Part shown: positions 57,276-64,000 of the stretch, one piece after another
Layout: every line of letters begins with the position of its first letter
How positions within the stretch are numbered: the stretch's first letter is position 1
Source of the DNA: Advenella mimigardefordensis DPN7
Lineage (GTDB): Bacteria > Pseudomonadota > Gammaproteobacteria > Burkholderiales > Burkholderiaceae_B
Direction of reading: 5' to 3'
DNA length: 64,000 nucleotides
Assembly: GCF_000521505.1 (NCBI RefSeq)
Contig: NZ_CP003915.1
Span: 806,001 to 870,000 of the forward strand
Translations under genes and position numbers: made by a program
Notes under the pieces: model-generated
The model's input: the letters and a program-made list of their open reading frames with translations, nothing else
Database searches by the model: none
What the model was told of the DNA's origin: nothing

Positions 57276-57546
57276 CTAGCGCACTGCGTTTTCAGCGATC
57301 TCGGCCATGTCCTGACTGCCCGAGAAGACCAGCAATTCGTCTTCGCAGTTGGTCAAATCAAGATGGGCTACTGTAACGTTAGATCCTTGTTCTACAAGAA
57401 ATTTATGGCTTCTTTCGCCCAGCTGCTGCAACAATTCAAACTCAACTGGGGTCAATCCAAAATCCTTGATATAGGTCTCGCGTTTCACTTTGGGATTCGG
57501 CAGGAAAATCAGTGTGGCCGATTGCTGAATAAGCGAGGAACCTGTT
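57276..57546 (-). pseudogene. 3' end of a virB4/trbE-type conjugation ATPase
   Basis: About 90 residues survive: QQSATLIFLPNPK, DFGLTPVEFELLQQLGE, KFLVEQGSNVTVAHLDL and DELLVFSG. These are the characteristic C-terminal segments of VirB4-family type IV secretion ATPases (IFLPNPK ... GLT..EFEL ... LVKQG...VA.LDL). The upstream part, including the Walker motifs, is missing because the IS21-type element begins at about 57,548. Confidence 0.75.
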
Positions 57547-57547
57547 G

Positions 57548-58848
57548 CGTGCAAAGTAATAATGAGCCACTCCGCGCAAAGTAAAACTGAGCCACTTTCC
57601 CGTAAAGTTGGTCTTTTGTGCGCGAAGGCCGACGATGCTTCAGAAGGATCAGTGGATGTCTATCCATGTACTCAAGGCCCAGGGTTTATCACAGCGCGAG
57701 ATCTCGCGTCGCCTGGGCATCTCCCGCAATACGGTATCCCGGTACCTGGCTTTGCCAGAGACGCTGCGTTACAAGCCGCGTGAAGCGCGGCCAACCAAAC
57801 TGGAGCCGTTTCATGCGTATATCGTGCAACGCATGCAGGCAGCCGAACCCGAGCAGATAGCCGCCCCAGCGCTTCTGAGGGAGCTCAAGGCGCAAGGTTA
57901 TCAGGGCCAACTACGCAGTGTTCAGGCGTTCATGCAGCTACACCGCCCAACACCGGCACCAGACCCTGTTGTGAGGTTTGAGACTCCTCCAGGCCGTCAG
58001 ATGCAATGCGACTTTGTGGTGTTTCGCCGGGGTAGTCATCCCCTTTATGCCTTTACAGCTACGCTTGGCTATAGTCGATGGCGATGGGTCAGGTTTGCCA
58101 GCAATGAGCGTGCCAGCACGCTGGTGGCCTGCCACCATGCGTTGTTTGAGACCCTGGGCGGTGTGCCCAGAGAAATCCTCTACGATAATGCCAAGACGAT
58201 CGTGGTCGAGCGAGATGCGTATGGCCTGGGTCACCATCGCTGGCATTCCGGGATGCTGGACCTGGCCAAGTGCTACGGTTTCATGCCTCGTCTATGCCAG
58301 CCCTATCGTGCACGCACTAAGGGTAAAGTTGAGCGTTTTCATCGTTACCTACGTGGCAATTTCTATGTACCGTTATCCAGCTGGCTAAAGCAGTCAGGGC
58401 TGACATTGGACGTAGAGACAGCCAACGCTGAAGTGGCCAAGTGGTTGCGGGATGTGGCCAACCAGCACATTCATCCTGTTACTCATAAGGCACCCGCCGT
58501 ATTATTCGAAGAGCTGGAGCGGGCTGCTCTACTGCCTCTGCCTGCATTTTCTCGCACACAACAACCGCTGACCAGCCTCGGTCAGTGCGCGTTATCCGAA
58601 CCCTTCGCATCGCTGCAACACCCCTTATCAGTCTATCAACAGTTGCTGACCGAGGTACGCGCATGAATCTGCAGCACGAACGCATTGATACGCACTGCCA
58701 GGCGCTCAAGCTCGAAGGGCTGATGCAACGTTACCGAGAGCTTGCCGCTGAAGCGACAAGCAAGGATTGGAGCTTTCTGGACTATCTGGAACAGTCCCTA
58801 GCTTCTGAGCGAGACTTACGGCAAGTTCGTTCTCGTCAGACAAATGCC
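57548..58848 (+). mobile_element. truncated IS21-family insertion sequence
   Basis: The left end carries the spaced GAGCCACT repeats (around 57,572 and 57,588) usual for this group, then intact istA and the first part of istB. The right end and most of istB are gone; the sequence passes directly into a truncated SRAP gene at about 58,848. It interrupts virB4 on the left. The element cannot move by itself without istB and its right terminal repeat. Confidence 0.8.
57635..58666 (+). CDS. istA: IS21-family transposase IstA
   Basis: A 343-residue transposase. The N-terminal helix-turn-helix is GLSQREISRRLGISRNTVSRYL. The rve integrase core has the acidic residues in MQCDFVVF, EILYDNAKT and the C-terminal GKVERFHRYLR. 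The ATG at 57635 starts a normal N-terminus. The stop overlaps istB by four bases, as usual in IS21 elements. It appears intact, though its element lacks a functional istB. Confidence 0.92.
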   Translation: MLQKDQWMSIHVLKAQGLSQREISRRLGISRNTVSRYLALPETLRYKPREARPTKLEPFHAYIVQRMQAAEPEQIAAPALLRELKAQGYQGQLRSVQAFMQLHRPTPAPDPVVRFETPPGRQMQCDFVVFRRGSHPLYAFTATLGYSRWRWVRFASNERASTLVACHHALFETLGGVPREILYDNAKTIVVERDAYGLGHHRWHSGMLDLAKCYGFMPRLCQPYRARTKGKVERFHRYLRGNFYVPLSSWLKQSGLTLDVETANAEVAKWLRDVANQHIHPVTHKAPAVLFEELERAALLPLPAFSRTQQPLTSLGQCALSEPFASLQHPLSVYQQLLTEVRA

Positions 58849-58977
58849 TTCTTGAATGACCGTTTCATTGTAATTTCTTCGCATTTGGCATTGATTAGAG
58901 TTTTCTTAACCAGCTTTCCCGTTTTCCCTGGCCAGGATCTGATAAACCCCCATTTGCGCAATTGGATTTCATATTGA
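58663..58977 (+). pseudogene. istB: truncated istB (IS21 helper ATPase)
   Basis: Starts MNLQHERIDTHCQALKLEGLMQRYRELA and keeps about 62 IstB residues up to SRQTNA near 58,848. The frame then runs on by chance through non-IS sequence to 58977. The Walker A and B motifs of IstB (normally about 240 residues) are absent, so target-site helper function is lost. Confidence 0.85.
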
Positions 58978-59108
58978 CTTTGTGCAGTTAATAAAATGGT
59001 CGGCGCGTCGTTAGTAGGGCGTATGTCTAGATCCGGCTGAATATCCGGCCATTGAATAAAATCAAACTCTTTGCCAAGGGGTTTTGTAAATTCGTAACGG
59101 CCACACAT
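58849..59108 (-). pseudogene. truncated SRAP/HMCES (SOS response-associated peptidase) gene
   Basis: About 87 N-terminal residues remain. The catalytic Cys2 (MCGRYEF) is present, as are RPTNDAPTILL, RKWGFIRSWPG and LINAKCEE with N73 and E77/E78 of the active site. SRAP proteins crosslink to abasic sites in single-stranded DNA and are usually 200-230 residues. The C-terminal half with the catalytic His is missing where the IS21 remnant joins. The frame ends by chance inside the IS. It is probably non-functional. Confidence 0.78.
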
Positions 59109-59219
59109 TGAATTTCCTTTTCAAAATCTATTGAATAATTAGCCTAGTAGATCAATTTGTAGATAAAGATTCGATAAATACATAGAATAGCTTCAAATAA
59201 TAAGCAAGAGGAAACCAAC

Positions 59220-60785
59220 ATGGTTAAATTTTCTGATCAAATTTATCAACAAAAGCTTAAAAAAATAAAAAGAGAATTAAACAAATTTTTAAGCCGTACT
59301 GACGATAAATTGTTCCTACAATTTATGTGGTCAATCAACACGCTTCAAACGGAGTTCAGAGGTAACGTTAAAAGATATTTAAGTTTCCCAAGGTCGGCAT
59401 ATGGTGCGCCATTGGGATCTGATTATGCGCTACCAAAATGGGAAATTGAAACGCTGCTTACCCTATTATTTACAACCGACAAAAGACCAAAAATACAAAT
59501 CAATTATGATAATTTTGAAACTATAGTTCCCGTCATTAATAATTTAAGAAAATTAGAAAACCATGAAAACAGATTAACTTGCACAGAAGATAAAATATTC
59601 TATGAGCTTCATCGTATAGGCCAACGGCAATTCGGATGGCAAAGAGGATTTCACTCAAGTGAGCGACTATATCGTTATGTGTTCATCTATGGTCAGGGAA
59701 GTTGCGCAACGAACTTTGAAAATAAATACGGATTTACTATAGAACAGTTCTTGAAGGTTAGCTGCGTTTTATATACTCAACTTAGTAATTCACCTTGGAT
59801 AAAACCAATCGAAATACCTGTTCTAGACGTAACACAAGAACTTATAGACAAAACACTGTCATTAATTTCCCTTCCACTCTCAGATTTGCGAGTTGATGCA
59901 CAAACGCTCATAAAAAAAACAATAGAGGGAGGTAGAATTCCTACCGCATATCTGCCAGGCTCACTTCGCAAATTTCCTATTATTAGAAGCCCACAAGATC
60001 AAAATATACTCATATCACCACTCTCTCAATTGATTATGTATCGCGCAACTGTTGGTCTTTACTACGATATGATAAACAGCGCACCCAGTAAAAAGGATGC
60101 TGACCAGGCAATAACGGAAGCCAATGATAGATTCGAGCAATACGTTGGGATGGTAATTGAAAAATTCTGCCCGCGCTTTAAGGCATTTCCAAGCGAACAG
60201 TACGGCCCGAAGAAAGCACGCATAGATACTCCAGATGTCCTGTTGATCGATAACGAGGAAGTCACGACAGTGTTTGAATGTAAGGCCACTAAACTTACAT
60301 TTGAGGCACAATTTTCAGAGCACCCATTTGAAACCTCTGATAAAGCATATGCACAAATAGTAAAAGCGGTCACTCAATTATGGCGATTCTTTTCGCATGT
60401 GCGGATTGGAAAATATACAGAACGTAAAATTTCTGATACGGCAAATGCAGTTGTACTCACAATCGACTCTTGGATGCAAATGTCACACGCTTTACAGGGT
60501 CGGGTTTTTGCTCAAGCCAAGAAAGTACTTGAAGATGATCCTAATGTTCTGGATGTTGATATGCGGCCTATAATTTTCTGTTCAATTCAAGACCTAGTTG
60601 ACGTTATGTACATTTCGGATGAAGACAACTTGTTGAAAACGTTTGCCAACGCTGCATTACCAAAATATGCAGGTTGGAGAATAGTTGAAATTAGAAGAGA
60701 TTTTGGAATTGACGTACAAAAGAAATTTCCACTAAATGTTGAGGAAGTGCTGCCTTGGTGGAATGTTATCAATTCCTCTAGATAA
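59220..60785 (+). CDS. AT-rich unknown protein with a PD-(D/E)XK-like nuclease motif
   Basis: A 521-residue protein that I cannot assign to a family. Its start has GAGG about nine bases upstream. Residues 300-390 look like a PD-(D/E)XK nuclease core: E306 in RFEQYVG, then TPDVLLI with D339, then VFECKATK with E353 and K355, followed by a helix with Q379. The N-terminal 280 residues are helix-rich, with many aromatic and Lys/Asn residues. Composition is clearly more AT-rich than the core genome, indicating transfer. It lies alone between a truncated SRAP gene and a convergent SH3 protein gene. A restriction or phage-defence effector is a reasonable guess but unproven. Confidence 0.7.
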   Translation: MVKFSDQIYQQKLKKIKRELNKFLSRTDDKLFLQFMWSINTLQTEFRGNVKRYLSFPRSAYGAPLGSDYALPKWEIETLLTLLFTTDKRPKIQINYDNFETIVPVINNLRKLENHENRLTCTEDKIFYELHRIGQRQFGWQRGFHSSERLYRYVFIYGQGSCATNFENKYGFTIEQFLKVSCVLYTQLSNSPWIKPIEIPVLDVTQELIDKTLSLISLPLSDLRVDAQTLIKKTIEGGRIPTAYLPGSLRKFPIIRSPQDQNILISPLSQLIMYRATVGLYYDMINSAPSKKDADQAITEANDRFEQYVGMVIEKFCPRFKAFPSEQYGPKKARIDTPDVLLIDNEEVTTVFECKATKLTFEAQFSEHPFETSDKAYAQIVKAVTQLWRFFSHVRIGKYTERKISDTANAVVLTIDSWMQMSHALQGRVFAQAKKVLEDDPNVLDVDMRPIIFCSIQDLVDVMYISDEDNLLKTFANAALPKYAGWRIVEIRRDFGIDVQKKFPLNVEEVLPWWNVINSSR

Positions 60786-60961
60786 TCAACCACAATGAAG
60801 GGCAGCGCACATACAAAAAACAAGTGTATGCTTACGCATAGATATGACATTTAAGTATGTCCTAGATTCACATTTAAAGTCAAAACTGAGGGTGTAAATA
60901 ATTCTAGGGTTGCCTTTGGCGCCCTTTCCATTAATCTTCCGCATTTAGACGGGGAGGGATG

Positions 60962-62167
60962 TCACTTCACCAATTTATGTAAATATCGTGAAAATACCCA
61001 GCCTTCTCTCATATCGCCTTCGTCATCGAGGTATTCCACCAGTGTCCAGTCTTTTAGTTTTGTGACGATAGTCACTGTCTTTCCTAAGCTCAACGTATCA
61101 ATTTTTTCTGATCTGCTGCTGTTTGACTTGCGTACATTAAGCAGACTTACAGTGACGAACCGATAATTGCTGACCATCCCAGGTTCATAGAACGCTTTTG
61201 CTTCCTGTTTAATTGCTTTTACGGCAACTCTTGGGGTTGTGTTGGCAAATTCTTCCGCCCAACGTTCCAAAAGAGGGGCGAGCTGATTGGCACAGATAGT
61301 TAACAATAAAAGGTGAAGGAATGTCTTCACTTCTTTTGTGAGACGAGCGAAGATTTTGAAAAATTGATCAATAAAATCCTGATCATCTGTACTGGGTTGA
61401 ATTTCAAGTTGCTTTAAAGCCTGATCCAATGCTTCAACCGTGACAACTTCGCCTGCAACCGAAAATTCGCCATCATCTTCCAGGTGAACACTCGCCATTT
61501 CTTCATCAGATAGGCGAGGGTTAAACCGTTCCAGAGCATCAACGATGCTCCGATTGTTGCGAAGTTCAGACGCAAGTATTCGCCCAACAGCTGCCTGAAA
61601 GCTAGTTTGTGCAAGAGGCTCAAGTACTGCTCTATATCTGCTTTGCAACGCAAGTTGGGGCTTTAAAATATCCTGAATTTCTTTCTGTTTTTTTCTATAC
61701 GGTTCGAAGAGGCTATTTATATGTTGTGTTCCAATAGAGCGTGTGACAGAACCCATTGCACCCAATCGTTCAATATGTGATGAACGCATGAGTTTTGCCA
61801 CGTCGCCTAATCTCAACGATCGAGACATTTGGCCAAGTGCAACCTGTTCCGCGATCAAACCTATCCTAAATTGCTTGGATATCGGATCTATGTGTTCGGA
61901 GAAGAGAGACGGTACCCGTAATCTATCTGACATGATCGCTGCTTTTCTAAAGCTTTCGGACACCGTAGAGATTGATTTCAGGGCATCAGAAAACGCACAC
62001 GTTTCTCTTAGCGTTTCCGAAACTGGCCTAATGCCGACGGACATTGGTCTCAGCATTTCCGATATAGGCTTGGTCTTTTCTATCGCCGCCCCTATTCTTG
62101 CCACCGTAGACAGCTTCTTTAATTGATTGTTTTTAGACAGGCTATCGGGATCTTCTGGAGTGCTCAT
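60962..62167 (-). CDS. unknown protein with decapeptide repeats and a C-terminal SH3-like domain
   Basis: A 401-residue protein with no family that I can name. Residues 50-99 show a near-exact 10-residue repeat, S-(E/D)-x-(L/F/I)-(R/K)-x5, with Ser at 50, 60, 70, 80 and 90. A helical middle follows. A hydrophobic stretch at 282-299 (FLHLLLLTICANQLAPLL) may be membrane-associated. The C-terminal 70 residues match a bacterial SH3 pattern (LNVRKSNSSRSEKI ... LSLGKTVTIV ... WTLVEY ... EGWVFSRYL). ATG 62167 is chosen over a TTG 60 bases upstream; the ribosome site is weak. The gene converges with the nuclease-like gene. Confidence 0.7.
   Translation of the reverse strand: MSTPEDPDSLSKNNQLKKLSTVARIGAAIEKTKPISEMLRPMSVGIRPVSETLRETCAFSDALKSISTVSESFRKAAIMSDRLRVPSLFSEHIDPISKQFRIGLIAEQVALGQMSRSLRLGDVAKLMRSSHIERLGAMGSVTRSIGTQHINSLFEPYRKKQKEIQDILKPQLALQSRYRAVLEPLAQTSFQAAVGRILASELRNNRSIVDALERFNPRLSDEEMASVHLEDDGEFSVAGEVVTVEALDQALKQLEIQPSTDDQDFIDQFFKIFARLTKEVKTFLHLLLLTICANQLAPLLERWAEEFANTTPRVAVKAIKQEAKAFYEPGMVSNYRFVTVSLLNVRKSNSSRSEKIDTLSLGKTVTIVTKLKDWTLVEYLDDEGDMREGWVFSRYLHKLVK
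61871..62020 (-). repeat. decapeptide-coding repeat inside the SH3 protein gene
   Basis: Five consecutive 10-codon units begin with Ser-Glu/Asp (SETLR, SDALK, SESFR, SDRLR, SEHID). DNA identity between units is low, so this is an old, protein-level repeat rather than recent slippage. Confidence 0.75.
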
Positions 62168-62332
62168 CGTTATTTTTAATAATAAAGTGACGGTGTTTCC
62201 TTCCCATTTGGGAAAAAAAACTAACAATTTGACATATCTTATTCTATCTGAGATTCAGAGAATCGACTCTGGGGCAATGCTACTGATGGAAACTGGGGTG
62301 CGAAATGCAGGTACAACAGTTGTAAGTTGTAA

Positions 62333-63604
62333 TTAGGCTCTTGCGATTAGTACCTCGCTCCAACTCGTAGTATATCCCTGGCTTATAAGTTCCTGGCGCA
62401 TATACCAATGCTCGCGGTCGTGAAAACCTATGCTGCCGGTTTTTACTGACCCCCGGCCATATCGGGCATTGATCCCATCCAGGGCTACCATCAGCTGCGC
62501 CCGATTATTATGCTCAGGTTCCACAGGAAAGAGTTCGCCTTGGACCGTATCTGCAGGCGATATGTCCATCAACATAACCCCTGCCTTTTTATATTTGATT
62601 CCAGGCCGCCAGATCGTTTCGAGTGCCCTAAGTGCATATTTGGTAAATACCAGGTTGTCGGCGCTCGGGCAGGGCGGGGTGACCAAGCGACTATTGCCGT
62701 ATTGCTTACCCTTGTCAAAAGGGCTGGTGCGAATGAATATCTGCATGCTGGCGGCCACTGAGTTTTGCTGGCGCAGTTTGTTGCAAGCAATGGCGACAAA
62801 CTCAGACAGGGCGCTTTGCAGTCCAGCCCGGTCAGTCATTGGTAAACCAAAGGAGCGGGACGAGATAATTTGCTTTTTGGGGTCGGGCAACTCCTCCAGA
62901 TCAATGCGGGAAATTCCGCGCAGCTCCTGGATTGTCTTGCCCACAACAACCGAAAACTCGGCTCTGGCAGCTTCAGGCCTCATGCGAGCCAGATCAAAGA
63001 CTGTGTAGATACCTAACTCACCAAGCCTGCGGGCGATGCGCCTGCCGATGCCCCAGACTTCCCCGACCTCGATATTTTTCATCATATCGGCCAGTTGGTA
63101 CCGGTCCAGTTGCGTCAAATCACAGACGCCGGACCAGGAGGGCTGCTTTTTGGCGATATGGTTCGCCAACTTTGCTAGGGTCTTGGTCGCGCCGATACCC
63201 ACGCAGGTGGGAATCCCTGTTTCGCGCAAGACAGCAGCGCGGATTTTCTGGCTGTAGGCGGTTAAGTCCTCGGCAATACCGGAAAAATCTGCGAAACTTT
63301 CGTCTATGCTGTAGATCTCTTGGCAGGGCGAAAATCGGCCAATAATACTCATCATTCGGTCGCTCATGTCGCCATACAGTGCGAAATTGGAAGATAGGCC
63401 GATCAAGCCCTTTTCTTCCAAATGCTTGATCTCAAACCAAGGCTGGCCCATTTTGATGCCCAACGCCTTGGCTTCGTCTGTGCGCGAAATGACGCATCCG
63501 TCATTGTTAGACAGTGAGATAAGCGCCTTGCCTTTCAGGGATGGCCTAAACACGCGCTCACAGGAGCAATAGAAGCAATTGCCATCTATGAGGGCATAGG
63601 TCAT
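62333..63604 (-). CDS. umuC: Y-family DNA polymerase V catalytic subunit
   Basis: A 423-residue translesion polymerase. The N-terminus MTYALIDGNCFYCSCERVF has the first catalytic Asp (D7); the second acidic pair is D101/E102 in YSIDESFADFSG. The helix-hairpin-helix GEVWGIGRRIARRLGELG follows, then the little-finger domain and the UmuC-specific C-terminus. The ATG at 63604 overlaps the umuD stop by four bases. The length equals E. coli UmuC (422). Under LexA control in relatives; the promoter is outside the window. Confidence 0.95.
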   Translation of the reverse strand: MTYALIDGNCFYCSCERVFRPSLKGKALISLSNNDGCVISRTDEAKALGIKMGQPWFEIKHLEEKGLIGLSSNFALYGDMSDRMMSIIGRFSPCQEIYSIDESFADFSGIAEDLTAYSQKIRAAVLRETGIPTCVGIGATKTLAKLANHIAKKQPSWSGVCDLTQLDRYQLADMMKNIEVGEVWGIGRRIARRLGELGIYTVFDLARMRPEAARAEFSVVVGKTIQELRGISRIDLEELPDPKKQIISSRSFGLPMTDRAGLQSALSEFVAIACNKLRQQNSVAASMQIFIRTSPFDKGKQYGNSRLVTPPCPSADNLVFTKYALRALETIWRPGIKYKKAGVMLMDISPADTVQGELFPVEPEHNNRAQLMVALDGINARYGRGSVKTGSIGFHDREHWYMRQELISQGYTTSWSEVLIARA

Positions 63605-64000
63605 AGTAGGTCCTTGATAACGTGCGTGACAACGCCCCAGATCATCCATTCTTGGCCGGGAACCGGCACTATGTCAGGGTAGGTAAGGTTAGCTGCTTTG
63701 AGGCGGATCATGCCGTTTTTTTTGTGCAGTCGTTTTACGGTCACATCTCCATCGATCTCGGCAATAACGATACTGTTGTGCTTAGCTGTCAGGGATCGGT
63801 CAACAATCAAATGATCGCCATCGTCAATACCAGCTTCGGCCATTGAGTTGCCCTTGACGCACATGTAGTAAGTGGCGGTAGGGTGTTTGACCAGAATTTC
63901 ACCAATATCAATCCGGTTTACGGCCAGATCTTGGGCGGGGGATGGAAAGCCGGCCGGCGTTTTGCTCGCAATTAGCCCGACACTGGTCGAGGTTTGCACC
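63601..64000 (-). CDS. umuD: UmuD, polymerase V protease subunit (5' end cut by window edge)
   Basis: A LexA-like self-cleaving protein; RecA-stimulated removal of the N-terminus gives UmuD', which joins UmuC. Visible: the cleavage site Ala-Gly in TPAGFPSP, catalytic Ser in VKGNSMAEAG, and catalytic Lys 37 residues later in VTVKRL, the same spacing as E. coli S60/K97. By that alignment about eight N-terminal residues lie beyond the window, although an in-frame GTG at 63999 exists. It is immediately upstream of umuC. Confidence 0.93.
   Translation of the reverse strand, partial: VQTSTSVGLIASKTPAGFPSPAQDLAVNRIDIGEILVKHPTATYYMCVKGNSMAEAGIDDGDHLIVDRSLTAKHNSIVIAEIDGDVTVKRLHKKNGMIRLKAANLTYPDIVPVPGQEWMIWGVVTHVIKDLL

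Noticed and set aside
55492..64000. Search for a second copy of the tRNA-Arg 3' end as attachment site
   Set aside because: None was found by eye inside the window; the far border of the element is probably outside it.

Overview
The window looks like chromosome of a betaproteobacterium of the Alcaligenaceae. The gene order (rsmB-DUF4390-ntrY/ntrX-trkA-trkH, gpsA-secB-grxC-rhodanese, atpIBEFHAGDC), a Bug-type periplasmic receptor and moderately high GC fit that family. An Advenella-like host is my best guess; this is inference from gene content, not from a search.

Positions 1-55,400 are almost entirely ordinary core and transport genes. In order: an MFS exporter with a MarR regulator and visible operator copies (126-1,940); a cation-diffusion transporter divergent from fmt; rimO with a HAD phosphatase; rsmB, DUF4390, NtrY/NtrX and TrkA/TrkH (6.5-14.6 kb); trmL; a five-gene run of IclR regulator, polar amino acid ABC transporter and formimidoylglutamase (15.1-19.0 kb); comF; a BioC-like methyltransferase; gpsA-secB-grxC-rhodanese; gpmA-envC-ctpA-ThiF; an M61 peptidase; an enoyl-CoA hydratase; the complete F1Fo ATP synthase operon with a strong terminator (31.2-38.8 kb); an amidohydrolase, a DHA2 transporter and a TPP enzyme facing a Bug receptor; a small helical protein divergent from a pseudo-receiver/Fis regulator; hemE; priA-rep; a CaiB-type CoA-transferase; and a di-haem membrane cytochrome c with a 12-copy hexapeptide linker.

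From tRNA-Arg(CCG) at 55,417 to the right edge the character changes to an accessory island full of debris. It holds a possible structured RNA plus terminator followed by a broken gene resembling a type III toxin-antitoxin toxin, a group II intron reverse transcriptase fragment, a lipoprotein gene next to the 3' end of a virB4-type conjugation ATPase, a truncated IS21-family element, and a truncated SRAP/HMCES gene. Then come two AT-rich, apparently intact genes I cannot name: a 521-residue protein with a PD-(D/E)XK-like nuclease motif, and a 401-residue protein with a decapeptide repeat and a C-terminal SH3-like domain. The window closes with umuC and most of umuD. The tRNA looks like the integration point of an old integrative element that has been eroded and re-used for defence or SOS-type cargo.

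The best candidates for something undescribed are the 521-residue nuclease-like protein, the decapeptide-repeat/SH3 protein, the RNA/toxin remnant behind the tRNA, and the 80-residue small protein paired with the pseudo-receiver regulator.
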